This document shows positions 50,812-58,191 of a stretch of 64,000 bases of DNA, one piece after another. Under the pieces are notes generated by a model. The model saw nothing but the letters and a program-made list of their open reading frames with translations. It was not told the DNA's origin and did not search any database. This DNA comes from Clostridia bacterium. Its GTDB lineage: Bacteria; Bacillota_A; Clostridia; Oscillospirales; CAG-272. The translations under genes were made by a program, and so were the position numbers. Every line of letters starts with the position of its first letter. Within the stretch, counting starts at the first letter, position 1. The stretch is taken from contig JAFTRQ010000177.1 in assembly GCA_017462125.1 (NCBI GenBank), positions 29,261 through 93,260 of the forward strand. The letters run 5' to 3'.

Positions 50812-51455
50812 TGATCCTGCTCACTTGTACAAAAATGCCCGTCGGTCTTGACAAAAATACGCTTGCGTATACCCTTGGGCTTCTCTTCCCGCATCCTGAC
50901 AATCGGGAGTATATCGAAACCATCCGTTCTCGCGCCAATCCTCAATCAGCCTGTGAAAGCCTTTTTGCCTTGGCTCTGCTTTATGAGCAGATCTGTGAGC
51001 TTCCCTGCCCTCCTGTCAATATGAGCGCTTTGATTTTCGCGCGAAATGAGTTTGGCAAGCCATACTTCAAGGATTCCGATCTTAGATTCAACGTAAGTCA
51101 TTCAAACGGCTTGGTTGCCTGCGCACTCTCCCAAGGCGAAGAGCTGGGGCTTGATCTGGAAGCCTCGGAAATACCGCCTGCAAGGGCAAAAAAGCTTGCC
51201 GCGCGTTATTTTAACGAGGCCGAACAGCAATCGGTAGCTAACCATCCTGAAATTTTTGCGCGATTGTGGAGCGAAAAGGAAGCAAAAGCAAAATTTTTCG
51301 GCACAAGTATCGGAAATATATTATCGGATGATAAGATAACTGGGTCTCATCCGAGGTGCCCCGCAGTTTATTTCCATCGCTTTTCTTATCAAAATATCCC
51401 GATAACTCTTTGCACAATAAGCGCTTATTCGACAATAAGCTTCACGTTTCAATAA
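50811..51455 (+). CDS. 4'-phosphopantetheinyl transferase (Sfp type)
   Basis: 214 residues. Sfp-type signatures FNVSHS, ELGLDLE and LWSEKEAKAK at the expected spacing (about 96, 113 and 149). It transfers phosphopantetheine from CoA to acyl or peptidyl carrier proteins. The C-terminal ~50 residues are less conserved. It overlaps hprK and is followed by a hairpin, so the two form a bicistronic unit. No NRPS/PKS genes are in the window. Confidence 0.88.
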   Translation: MILLTCTKMPVGLDKNTLAYTLGLLFPHPDNREYIETIRSRANPQSACESLFALALLYEQICELPCPPVNMSALIFARNEFGKPYFKDSDLRFNVSHSNGLVACALSQGEELGLDLEASEIPPARAKKLAARYFNEAEQQSVANHPEIFARLWSEKEAKAKFFGTSIGNILSDDKITGSHPRCPAVYFHRFSYQNIPITLCTISAYSTISFTFQ

Positions 51456-51460
51456 AAAAC

Positions 51461-51515
51461 AAGAGGTTTTTGAAATTATCAGAAATATTTTTTAACTTTT
51501 TTTCAAAAACCTCTT
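51461..51515 (+). terminator. Long-stem hairpin after the transferase gene, overlapping the tRNA promoter
   Basis: Perfect 14-bp inverted repeat AAGAGGTTTTTGAA (51461-51474) / TTCAAAAACCTCTT (51502-51515) with a 27-base loop. Its 3' arm overlaps the -35 box (51514-51519) of the tRNA-Glu promoter. Confidence 0.65.
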
Positions 51516-51542
51516 GCATTTTTCAAAAAAATGTGGTATAAT
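51514..51542 (+). promoter_or_regulatory. Promoter of tRNA-Glu
   Basis: TTGCAT (51514-51519), 17-base spacer, TATAAT (51537-51542) with TGG extended -10; transcript start expected about 12 bases before the tRNA. Confidence 0.8.
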
Positions 51543-51561
51543 ATCAAAGTCGTCAAGAGAT

Positions 51562-51636
51562 GGCCCATTGGTCAAGCGGTTAAGACGCTAGCCTCTCACG
51601 CTGGAAACTCGGGTTCGATTCCCGGATGGGTCACCA
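51562..51636 (+). tRNA. tRNA-Glu (CTC anticodon)
   Basis: 75 nt with encoded CCA. Acceptor stem GGCCCAT / ATGGGTC (one G-T pair), D-arm with GGTCAAGCGGTTAAGAC, anticodon stem CTAGC / GCTGG around the CTCTCAC loop (anticodon CTC), T-arm TCGGG-TTCGATT-CCCGG. Reads GAG codons. It has its own promoter and terminator. Confidence 0.97.
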
Positions 51637-51641
51637 TAAAC

Positions 51642-51678
51642 AAACAAGGAGCAACAAAGTTGCTCCTTGTTTTGTTTA
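51642..51678 (+). terminator. Terminator after tRNA-Glu
   Basis: 12-bp perfect stem ACAAGGAGCAAC / GTTGCTCCTTGT with an AAA loop, then TTTGTTT, 5 bases after the CCA end. Confidence 0.88.
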
Positions 51679-51690
51679 TGTAGATTCTTT

Positions 51691-51862
51691 CGGGTTCAAT
51701 CGAATCCGACACCAAAAATCGCCTGCGATTTTTGTGTAAAGGTTCTGATTCCCGTACGGTCACGTTTCGCCGTTTGCGCTAAGGTTCAGATTCTTCCGTT
51801 CCCCGCTTTCAGCGGCTCACTTACCGAGTTTTGCTGCGCAAAACTTCGCCGATGGGTCACCA
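51691..51862. other. Degenerate tRNA-Glu 3'-end fragments in a gene-free stretch
   Basis: No gene is seen in 51637-51977. Several pieces resemble the T-arm/acceptor end of tRNA-Glu: CGGGTTCAATCGAATCCGAC (51691-51710), GGTTCTGATTCCCGTACGGT (51741-51760), GGTTCAGATTC (51783-51793) and an exact 12-base copy of the tRNA tail GATGGGTCACCA (51851-51862). Small hairpins lie between them, for example AAAAATCG/CGATTTTT at about 51714-51733. They could be remnants of decayed tRNA copies or of an integrated element with a tRNA attachment site. Confidence 0.45.
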
Positions 51863-51868
51863 AACGTA

Positions 51869-51916
51869 ACAAATCCGAACTATTTCGCAAATCGAAATTG
51901 GTTCGGATTTGTTTTT
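51869..51916 (+). terminator. Second terminator downstream of tRNA-Glu
   Basis: 12-bp outer stem ACAAATCCGAAC / GTTCGGATTTGT with an inner ATTTCG/CGAAAT stem, followed by TTTTT. It directly follows the copied tRNA tail at 51851-51862. Confidence 0.7.
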
Positions 51917-51977
51917 TACTATAGTTATTCGAATTGAATTTTATAACTCATTCCATTAATCCGAAGCACTTCAACTT

Positions 51978-52799
51978 TCACCGTTCAAAATGCTTCTCCA
52001 GCCATCTTGCCACACCGTCGGCATTATTACCGTCAATGATCTCCGTGGCTATTCTTTTCAATTCAGGTTCTGCATTTTCCACGGCATAACACGCATCTGC
52101 AACTTCAAACATAGAAACGTCGTTTTTGCCATCTCCAAAGCAGACAACCCTGTCGCAGCCCATCAGTTTTTTCAGCTCCAAGACCGCATTTGCCTTGCTG
52201 ACACCTGCGGGATGCACCTCAAGCCACTGCTCTCCACTGTAAATTTCCTTATAGTACACACAGGAAAAGCGATCCTTCAGCCTCTCGTATGCGGGAAGAA
52301 GATTTTCAGCAGGTCCGACACAGGAAAAATGGAACACCTCGCCCACGCACAGCTGATCCGTGCTCATAACCTCATTGTCCCGGCCGTCTCCACGTCGGGT
52401 CTTTAAGAAGGCCTCGGTAGCGTCATTGATCAGCGAAGGGCAGTAAAAATACTTCTCCGCACCGTCAACGTGGGAATACACGATAGGCTGAACACCCTCG
52501 CTTGTGAGAACGTCCACGATCTCACGGGCATCCGCATGCGAAAAGTGGTGGCTGACCAGCTTTTTTCGCGTACCGTTCTCTAAAATAAAGGTACCGTTAT
52601 ATACGATCACGGGGAATTTGGCATTAAGCCCCTTCGTCACAATACTTGATGTTGCATAAGAGCGCGCGGTGGCATAAGAAAAGATCATACCATGAGCAAT
52701 AAGCGAATTTAAGGTCTCCACGGTGTGATCCGACAGAGTCTGATCTCCGCGCAGCAGGGTGCCGTCAAGATCCGATACGTATAAGGTTTTATTCTGCAT
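51978..52799 (-). CDS. Cof-type HAD phosphatase
   Basis: 273 residues from ATG 52799 (GGAG about 6 bases upstream). HAD motifs SDLDGTLLRGD, motif II TARS, and CFGDGKNDVSMFEVAD (motif IV) with the large C2-type cap between, as in the Cof/YidA subfamily that dephosphorylates sugar phosphates and related compounds. Its promoter (52829-52857, minus; TTGACC, 17, TATAAT) lies just past the end of pyrF, so it is transcribed separately. Confidence 0.88.
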   Translation of the reverse strand: MQNKTLYVSDLDGTLLRGDQTLSDHTVETLNSLIAHGMIFSYATARSYATSSIVTKGLNAKFPVIVYNGTFILENGTRKKLVSHHFSHADAREIVDVLTSEGVQPIVYSHVDGAEKYFYCPSLINDATEAFLKTRRGDGRDNEVMSTDQLCVGEVFHFSCVGPAENLLPAYERLKDRFSCVYYKEIYSGEQWLEVHPAGVSKANAVLELKKLMGCDRVVCFGDGKNDVSMFEVADACYAVENAEPELKRIATEIIDGNNADGVARWLEKHFER

Positions 52800-52828
52800 T
52801 TTTAACTCCATTATTATTTGATATTTCT

Positions 52829-52857
52829 ATTATACCATTATTCTGCTCTTTGGTCAA
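52829..52857 (-). promoter_or_regulatory. Promoter of the Cof-type phosphatase
   Basis: Minus strand: TTGACC (52852-52857), 17-base spacer, TATAAT (52829-52834) with TGG extended -10; it overlaps the last codon of pyrF. Confidence 0.75.
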
Positions 52858-53810
52858 TAAACCAAATGCATATAATTTTGTTTTAATACACCGTAAATTT
52901 CTTTTTGCATCTGAACTACTGCGCATCTAACGCTGTTAAGATACTCTTTTTTTGTGCAGATCTGACGCTCTGCGTCGGTCATATGGGTGTATAGGATCGC
53001 TCTTGAGGAATTAACAACGGCACCGAGACCGTCGGGTTGGAAGCAAGGCAATACATCCTTCGCTCTGCCGCCCTGCACACCGTATCCCGGAACCAAAAAA
53101 TAACTTTTGGGCATTATTTTTCTTAATTCTATCGCTTCATCGGGATGGGTTGCACCAACCACTGCACCAATTGATGAATATCCGTATTTACCAAGGCAAT
53201 GCTCCGATTGTTCAGCTACAAAGCCTGCAAGCATTTGACTGACAGTCACACCGCTCTTGGTCACCACATTCTGTATCTCGCCGGAATCTGCATTGGAGGT
53301 CTTTACCAACACAAAAATACCTTTTTCATATCTTATACAAGCATCAATGAAGGGTTGAAGGCTCTCGCTCCCCAAAAAAGGTGTAATTGTTAAAAAATCC
53401 GAATCATAAGCAGGCGCGCAGATATCATTCAGCAATTCTACTTCACCAAGGTGTCCGTCAGCATATGCCTGTGCCGTGTTACCGATATCGTTTCGTTTTG
53501 CATCCTCGATCACAACAAGTCCCTTTTCTTTTGCGTATGTTACGGTTTTTTCAAAGGCCGCCACCCCACAAGAGCCGTATTTTTCATAAAACGCCATCTG
53601 CGGCTTAACAGCAGGAACAAGCGCTGAAACCGTATCGATCAGGTCTTTATTGAAGGCATATATAACCTCCGCCACCTCTTCGAATGCATTTTTACGCTTA
53701 ATTTTCTGTTTGTAGCATAACGGGATCTTTCGGATATCAGGATCAAGTCCGATCACCGAAGGATTTTTTGTTTTCAGCGTATTCTCGATCAACTTATCAA
53801 CAACGTTCAT
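52854..53810 (-). CDS. pyrF: Orotidine 5'-phosphate decarboxylase (type 2)
   Basis: 318 residues, the size of the longer type 2 enzymes. IGLDPD near the N-terminus, VVIEDAKRNDIGNTAQAYADGHLG with the catalytic Lys/Asp set, and a phosphate-binding VPGYGVQGG near the C-terminus. Makes UMP from OMP. It begins 1 base after the stop of the XRE-phosphoribosyltransferase gene, a clear two-gene operon. Confidence 0.95.
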   Translation of the reverse strand: MNVVDKLIENTLKTKNPSVIGLDPDIRKIPLCYKQKIKRKNAFEEVAEVIYAFNKDLIDTVSALVPAVKPQMAFYEKYGSCGVAAFEKTVTYAKEKGLVVIEDAKRNDIGNTAQAYADGHLGEVELLNDICAPAYDSDFLTITPFLGSESLQPFIDACIRYEKGIFVLVKTSNADSGEIQNVVTKSGVTVSQMLAGFVAEQSEHCLGKYGYSSIGAVVGATHPDEAIELRKIMPKSYFLVPGYGVQGGRAKDVLPCFQPDGLGAVVNSSRAILYTHMTDAERQICTKKEYLNSVRCAVVQMQKEIYGVLKQNYMHLVY

Positions 53811-53811
53811 T

Positions 53812-54639
53812 TCAAAGCCCCCTGTACGTTTCCTTATATTCCTTTAACAACTCCAGATACTCCCCTGCCGCGATCACACCGTTCTCAATGGAACAAATGA
53901 TATCGTCAAGGGTAACGATTGAATGAATCCTGACTCCGTAGCACTGCTCAATCTCATGCTTTGCAGAAAATGAAGAATGATCGCTGCGCTCCATCCGATC
54001 CACACAGACAACAATCTCCTTGGGATATTTCCCTGCTGTCGTCCTGACCTTTTCCAACATATCACGGATTGTCGCTCCCGAAGTAAAGGTATCGGTGATC
54101 AATGTCATCTCTCGGGTTGTCTGACTGCTTTTCAGCGAGTAATCAATGCTGTAATCGGTATCGAACCCATATTTTCCATACAACGTCATACTTGTCGCAA
54201 TGATCAAGGGGATCACACGGTTGGTGTTTCCCACAAGGCGGTTTGCTTCAATTGCATGCTCTCGGATGCATTCGGCATAAAACTCACCTAACTTTGAGAT
54301 CTGACTTCCTGTTCTGTAATATCCACTGTGGATCAAATACGGTGACACACGGCCGCTTTTTAATTGAAACTCTCCAAAGCGGAGCATACCGTTATCTACC
54401 ATAAAGCGAACGAATCGCTCCTTATAATTCAAGGCATCCAGACGGTAATTGAAAAGCTCGTCCATGGTTATACCGAAGTATCGCGCAATGGCAGGCAACA
54501 CCGAAATGTCCGGAGCTGACAAATCGTTCTCCCATTTGCTGACCGACTGTGACGACACCGCCAACGCATCCGCTAACTGCGCTTGGGTCACATTCTTGTT
54601 TTTTCGCAAATTCCGAATTTTTTCACCGATTGAAACCAT
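53812..54639 (-). CDS. XRE helix-turn-helix fused to an orotate phosphoribosyltransferase-like domain
   Basis: 275 residues. Residues 1-65 are an XRE helix-turn-helix (IRNLRKNKNVTQAQLADALA, then VSSQSVSKWEND). Residues about 70-240 look like orotate phosphoribosyltransferase (PyrE): MLRFGEFQLKSGRVSPYLIH matches the KSGRxSPYF substrate site. The PRPP loop is LITDTFTSGAT at about 179-189: the first of the two usual acidic residues is Thr, and the flexible-loop K-x-x-x-HG motif is not evident. It could be a weak enzyme, or a ligand-sensing repressor for the pyrF operon, analogous to PurR of Bacillus. Translation is coupled to pyrF. Confidence 0.8.
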   Translation of the reverse strand: MVSIGEKIRNLRKNKNVTQAQLADALAVSSQSVSKWENDLSAPDISVLPAIARYFGITMDELFNYRLDALNYKERFVRFMVDNGMLRFGEFQLKSGRVSPYLIHSGYYRTGSQISKLGEFYAECIREHAIEANRLVGNTNRVIPLIIATSMTLYGKYGFDTDYSIDYSLKSSQTTREMTLITDTFTSGATIRDMLEKVRTTAGKYPKEIVVCVDRMERSDHSSFSAKHEIEQCYGVRIHSIVTLDDIICSIENGVIAAGEYLELLKEYKETYRGL

Positions 54640-54667
54640 ACTATTCTCCTCCTCGCTTGTTTGTCTC

Positions 54668-54697
54668 CATTATACCATGTCACAATATCATAATGCA
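54668..54697 (-). promoter_or_regulatory. Promoter of the XRE-PRT/pyrF operon
   Basis: Minus strand: TTGCAT (54692-54697), 18-base spacer, TATAAT (54668-54673) with TGG extended -10. The overlapping ATTGTGACAT region is a possible operator for the encoded regulator. Confidence 0.65.
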
Positions 54698-54741
54698 ACA
54701 TACAGTTTGGCTATTTTTTTACAACTGTTGGGAGATAAAAA

Positions 54742-54763
54742 CGCCGCCGAAAGCTCGGCGGCG
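54742..54763 (-). terminator. Terminator of the esterase operon
   Basis: 9-bp stem CGCCGCCGA / TCGGCGGCG with a 4-base loop; on the minus strand it is followed by TTTTTATC. Confidence 0.85.
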
Positions 54764-54772
54764 CAGGGAAAG

Positions 54773-55519
54773 TTATGCTTTTATAAATTCTTCTACAATC
54801 TGACCGAAGACGCTGTTTCCGTTTTCATCGCTTTGATTAACATATTCGCAATGCTTACCGTGCATATAACGTACAGAGACAGCTTTGTCACCGTGCCCGA
54901 AATGCTTCAGCGTAGATTGCATCAGCATCGTCTGCTCATATCTGTTCTGCAAATCATTATCCGAAACGATAAACAGCATTGGCGAATACTCAGACCTCTC
55001 ACCGACATGATAAAGCGGCGCGCTGTCGTCCACGATCACGCGTCGGGTATCAATACCTCTTTCGCGCAAAACGTTATAGTGAGCGGTTGGCTGCCCTGCA
55101 TCGTGTACCCATCCTGCGATCTTTGCAGGATCGATACCCTGCGCTCCAAGCCAACGGTTATCAAAGCAGAGCATCATAGAAATATATCCGCCCGCAGAGG
55201 TTCCGCCCACAAAAACGTCCGTTACGTTTCCGTAATTTGCTATATGATCAAAGGCCCATTTAACCACCGCCGCGGCATCGCAGAGAAAGTCCGGATAATG
55301 CGCTGAGGGATACATTCTGTAATTCGCAGTAACAATAGCGATCCCTCTTGATGCCATGTACTCATACACCCTATTCTCGTTGCTTTTGTCGCCTGCTTCA
55401 AGTCCACCGCCGTGAAAATAAACGAACAGCGGAAAGCTATCCTGTTCGGGAAGATACAGGTCAAGATGCTGCTGAGAATGGGGATTTTCTGCGTAAGCAA
55501 TATTTTCTATCTTTTTCAT
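54773..55519 (-). CDS. Alpha/beta-hydrolase esterase (BD-FAE/lipase-like)
   Basis: 248 residues from ATG 55519 (no clear ribosome site; starts 8 bases after the upstream stop, so coupled translation is likely). Oxyanion-hole motif YFHGGGLEAGDK, nucleophile FVGGTSAGGY (Ser in GTSAG), acid near SDNDLQNR and His in MHGKHCEY complete the triad. No signal peptide, so cytosolic. Similar enzymes remove acetyl or feruloyl groups from plant glycans. It follows an SGNH-type hydrolase gene, which fits deacetylation of imported oligosaccharides (inference). Confidence 0.85.
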   Translation of the reverse strand: MKKIENIAYAENPHSQQHLDLYLPEQDSFPLFVYFHGGGLEAGDKSNENRVYEYMASRGIAIVTANYRMYPSAHYPDFLCDAAAVVKWAFDHIANYGNVTDVFVGGTSAGGYISMMLCFDNRWLGAQGIDPAKIAGWVHDAGQPTAHYNVLRERGIDTRRVIVDDSAPLYHVGERSEYSPMLFIVSDNDLQNRYEQTMLMQSTLKHFGHGDKAVSVRYMHGKHCEYVNQSDENGNSVFGQIVEEFIKA

Positions 55520-55527
55520 AAGCAAAA

Positions 55528-56256
55528 TCAAATTACGGGTGCGAAGGAATCCACACAAGCCTTGGCTATCGCGATCTCCTTGTCGGTAGCGGGGATGTCA
55601 AGCTCGCGGAAGCTGTTCTCCGCCACGCTCTTACCCGTCAAGGCTCTGAACCACAAAAGTCCAAGGGCATAGCGACCAAGACCCAGCGAGGCATGGAAGG
55701 TATCTCTGTGTACCTTCTCGATACCTTTGTCAAGCATCATACCAAACAAGGTGCCCGAAGGGATCACTCCGTCAAAGCCCTCTGACTCTGCCGCCGCCTT
55801 GTACGATGCCTGAACGTCGGCAAGCATAGCCTTGTGGCTATCGTAGCCAAGCTCCACCGTGAGTCGGTGGCTTCCATCCTCATAAGCCCAGGTCTCCTGA
55901 AGCAAAAGCTTTGCCTTAGGCTGGCAAGTGCGGATGTAATCCACAAGCTCGGTGATATAGGGATAATAGGTCTCCTTTTTACAGCTGTAATGGCTGACCT
56001 GCTGAATGGTAACCACATCCCACTCGCGAGAAAGCAAGGCCTCTTCAAGCGTGAGGTAAAATCCCGTGTGTATACCGTTGAACTGCAACATATAGTCCTT
56101 TTTGTCGCCAAGCATATTTCTGTAATGGCGCTCCAGAGAGCAGCCGCCGATGCAGATATTAACAACCTCAAAATACACGCCCTGCGCTCTTGCAATCTGA
56201 TGCAGATATCTTGTAGCATCCTCCGAAAAGCTGTTTCCTATAGTTAAAATTTTCAT
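55528..56256 (-). CDS. SGNH/GDSL-like hydrolase (DUF4886)
   Basis: 242 residues. SGNH blocks are visible: block I LTIGNSFSEDATRYL with the nucleophile Ser, block II-like Gly in ICIGGCSLERH, block III-like TIQQVSHYSC, and DTFHASLGLGRYALGLLW with the catalytic Asp-x-x-His. The combination GNSFS...FHAS is typical of DUF4886. Likely a carbohydrate esterase. Part of the three-gene operon with the PQ-loop-like protein and the esterase. Confidence 0.85.
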   Translation of the reverse strand: MKILTIGNSFSEDATRYLHQIARAQGVYFEVVNICIGGCSLERHYRNMLGDKKDYMLQFNGIHTGFYLTLEEALLSREWDVVTIQQVSHYSCKKETYYPYITELVDYIRTCQPKAKLLLQETWAYEDGSHRLTVELGYDSHKAMLADVQASYKAAAESEGFDGVIPSGTLFGMMLDKGIEKVHRDTFHASLGLGRYALGLLWFRALTGKSVAENSFRELDIPATDKEIAIAKACVDSFAPVI

Positions 56257-56268
56257 TTTGTCTCCTCC

Positions 56269-56577
56269 TCAGACACTCTCGCCTGCGGCTCTTTTTTTAT
56301 CAAGATTGTAATTTCTGATGTACATACCGAGGTCTACGCTGACCATAATAAAATTCAAGATATAGAAAACAAGCACGTACCATTTCTGCGCGAAGCTTGC
56401 CATATATACCTCGTTTACAAACTTCGAGGTAATACCTGCAACGTATCCAAACAAGATCAGCAGAAGAAACGCAAGGCTCTTGCCCTTTGTCGTTCTAGCC
56501 TTGTAGGATTTGATCACGTTCATTGGCCAGGATATGCCGAAGCTGACGATCATAATAATTTCAAGTAATTCTGCCAT
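56269..56577 (-). CDS. Three-helix membrane protein, PQ-loop/SemiSWEET-like
   Basis: 102 residues with three membrane helices (about 4-22, 35-55, 66-86). The segment SWPMNVIKSYKARTTKGKS resembles the conserved Pro/Ser loop after helix 1 of PQ-loop or SemiSWEET sugar transporters, which are also about 90-100 residues with three helices and act as dimers. A small sugar transporter next to two putative carbohydrate esterases would make sense, but the match is by pattern only. Confidence 0.65.
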   Translation of the reverse strand: MAELLEIIMIVSFGISWPMNVIKSYKARTTKGKSLAFLLLILFGYVAGITSKFVNEVYMASFAQKWYVLVFYILNFIMVSVDLGMYIRNYNLDKKRAAGESV

Positions 56578-56610
56578 AACAAATCTCCCGTTTCCAAATT
56601 TATATATTTT

Positions 56611-56639
56611 ATGATACCACTTTTCGGAGGGATTGTCAA
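56611..56639 (-). promoter_or_regulatory. Promoter of the PQ-loop/SGNH/esterase operon
   Basis: Minus strand: TTGACA (56634-56639), 17-base spacer, TATCAT (56611-56616) with TGG extended -10. Confidence 0.7.
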
Positions 56640-56660
56640 CAGATTTATTCGAAGTTCGAT

Positions 56661-56692
56661 AAAAGCCTCGGCTTTCTTGTGCCGAGGCTTTT
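56661..56692 (-). terminator. Terminator of the U32-uppP-RNase M5-like operon
   Basis: 12-bp stem AAAAGCCTCGGC / GCCGAGGCTTTT with an 8-base loop, just after the stop codon. Confidence 0.85.
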
Positions 56693-56694
56693 TA

Positions 56695-57276
56695 TTATCG
56701 CAACATTTCAAAGAATTCTTCTCTCGTCATAATGACGTTGACTGCCGCAAGAAGGGCATTGGGTGTCATTTTCCCAGGCAAACCCACCGAGACAGCGAAT
56801 CTGTCTCTCTTCTCTGCGCTGTCATTTCCGCCCGTGAGACCGACCTCAAAAAAGTCTGCTTTCGTGATCTCCTCTCGCTCATCATCCTCCGACGAAAATC
56901 CTACCGAAAAGGGTTCAAGCAGCTTTCTGATAAGCTCTGCATCTGTTCCCTCAACACCGAGAAAGCCCTCGGCAGAGGGGGCATCCTTGCGTCGCTCCTT
57001 GCCCTTGACCTGTGGAGTGTAGAGTTGGATTAGTCTATCGGCAGGGATCGCCGAGGTAATGTGAGAGCGGATGACCTTACCCGCGCCGTCGCTGTCGGTG
57101 AGGACGATGATCTTGCTCTTTTGGGCAAGCTGTCGGATAAGAGCAAGTCGCTCGTTGTTTTTGAAAACCCCGAAGCCGTCGGTCTGTATGACGCAGGCGT
57201 CGGCAACCGATTTAATTTTTATCTTGTCGTATTTTCCTTCCACGATTATGGGAAGGTCGATCTTTAATTTGTCCAT
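56695..57276 (-). CDS. TOPRIM-domain RNase M5-like protein (DUF4093)
   Basis: 193 residues from ATG 57276, 1 base after the uppP stop. TOPRIM domain with IIVEGKYDKIKIKS (catalytic Glu) and IIVLTDSDGAGKVIR (DxD), as in RnmV, which matures 5S rRNA. The C-terminal half contains the DUF4093 helical region (EVGLTGGNDSAEKRDRFAVS), found in Clostridia relatives. I am confident of the TOPRIM nuclease type, less of the 5S rRNA role. Confidence 0.82.
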   Translation of the reverse strand: MDKLKIDLPIIVEGKYDKIKIKSVADACVIQTDGFGVFKNNERLALIRQLAQKSKIIVLTDSDGAGKVIRSHITSAIPADRLIQLYTPQVKGKERRKDAPSAEGFLGVEGTDAELIRKLLEPFSVGFSSEDDEREEITKADFFEVGLTGGNDSAEKRDRFAVSVGLPGKMTPNALLAAVNVIMTREEFFEMLR

Positions 57277-57277
57277 A

Positions 57278-58177
57278 TCACACCAACCGAGGGATGAAAT
57301 AAAGTAACACAAGGGCACCAAGAATGATTCTGTAGACACCGAAGGGCGCGAAGCTGTGCTTTTTTACAAACTCCATAAGGAACTTTATCGCCACCATAGA
57401 AACTCCGAAGGCGACAAGGCTCGCAACCGCCAAAACTATCCACGCAAGCGCTGGGACGTTGACACCACTCTCGCTGACATAGTCGAAAAAACCGTAACCC
57501 TTGATGAGACTTGCGCCAACCATTGCGGGAATCCCCAAAAAGAAGGAGAACTCTGCCGCGGCAGGTCTTGAGACGCCCAAGAATCTTGCTCCAAGTATTG
57601 TCGAGCCCGAGCGCGACGTGCCGGGGACGATGGAAAGAGTCTGAAAGCACCCGATAAGCATAGCTTGAGAGTAGCTTATGTCGTCCACCGACTCAACCGA
57701 TGGCTTTTTGTGCTTTTGAAAATGCTCGATTATGATAAAAAGCACTCCATAGACGATCAAGGCTGTGGCAACCGTCACCGCGTTGAAGATCCAACCGTCG
57801 ATGTCCTTGCCCGTAACCTTTTCAAGTATCTTGTCGCCCACAATACCCACAAGCGCCGCGGGAATGCTTGCTACTACGACCTTGAACCACAGCGCCCAAG
57901 TGCTTTTCTTCTCGTCGGCGCTCTTTTTGGGCGAAAAGGGATTCAGCTTGCTGAAAAACATTACCACCACAGCAAGAATCGCACCGAGCTGAATGACCAC
58001 CTCAAACATACTCATATATTCTTCGGCAAAGATCGCTCCAAGCGCGGGAGCTACGTTCAGCTTCAGAAATTCATCAAGCAAAATGAGATGTCCCGTGGAG
58101 CTGACGGGCAACCACTCGGTGATTCCCTCTACAACGCCAAATATTATGGCTTTTATGATTTCTAAAAATTCAGTCAT
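57278..58177 (-). CDS. uppP: Undecaprenyl-diphosphatase UppP
   Basis: 299 residues from ATG 58177 (AGGAG about 6 bases upstream; longer starts lack one). Eight or so membrane helices with both family signatures: GITEWLPVSSTGHLIL near the N-terminus and PGTSRSGSTI (about 182-191). Recycles undecaprenyl diphosphate for cell-wall synthesis and can give bacitracin tolerance. It lies 14 bases after the U32 gene and abuts the RNase M5-like gene. Confidence 0.96.
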   Translation of the reverse strand: MTEFLEIIKAIIFGVVEGITEWLPVSSTGHLILLDEFLKLNVAPALGAIFAEEYMSMFEVVIQLGAILAVVVMFFSKLNPFSPKKSADEKKSTWALWFKVVVASIPAALVGIVGDKILEKVTGKDIDGWIFNAVTVATALIVYGVLFIIIEHFQKHKKPSVESVDDISYSQAMLIGCFQTLSIVPGTSRSGSTILGARFLGVSRPAAAEFSFFLGIPAMVGASLIKGYGFFDYVSESGVNVPALAWIVLAVASLVAFGVSMVAIKFLMEFVKKHSFAPFGVYRIILGALVLLYFIPRLV

Positions 58178-58191
58178 TTTGTCTCCTGAAA

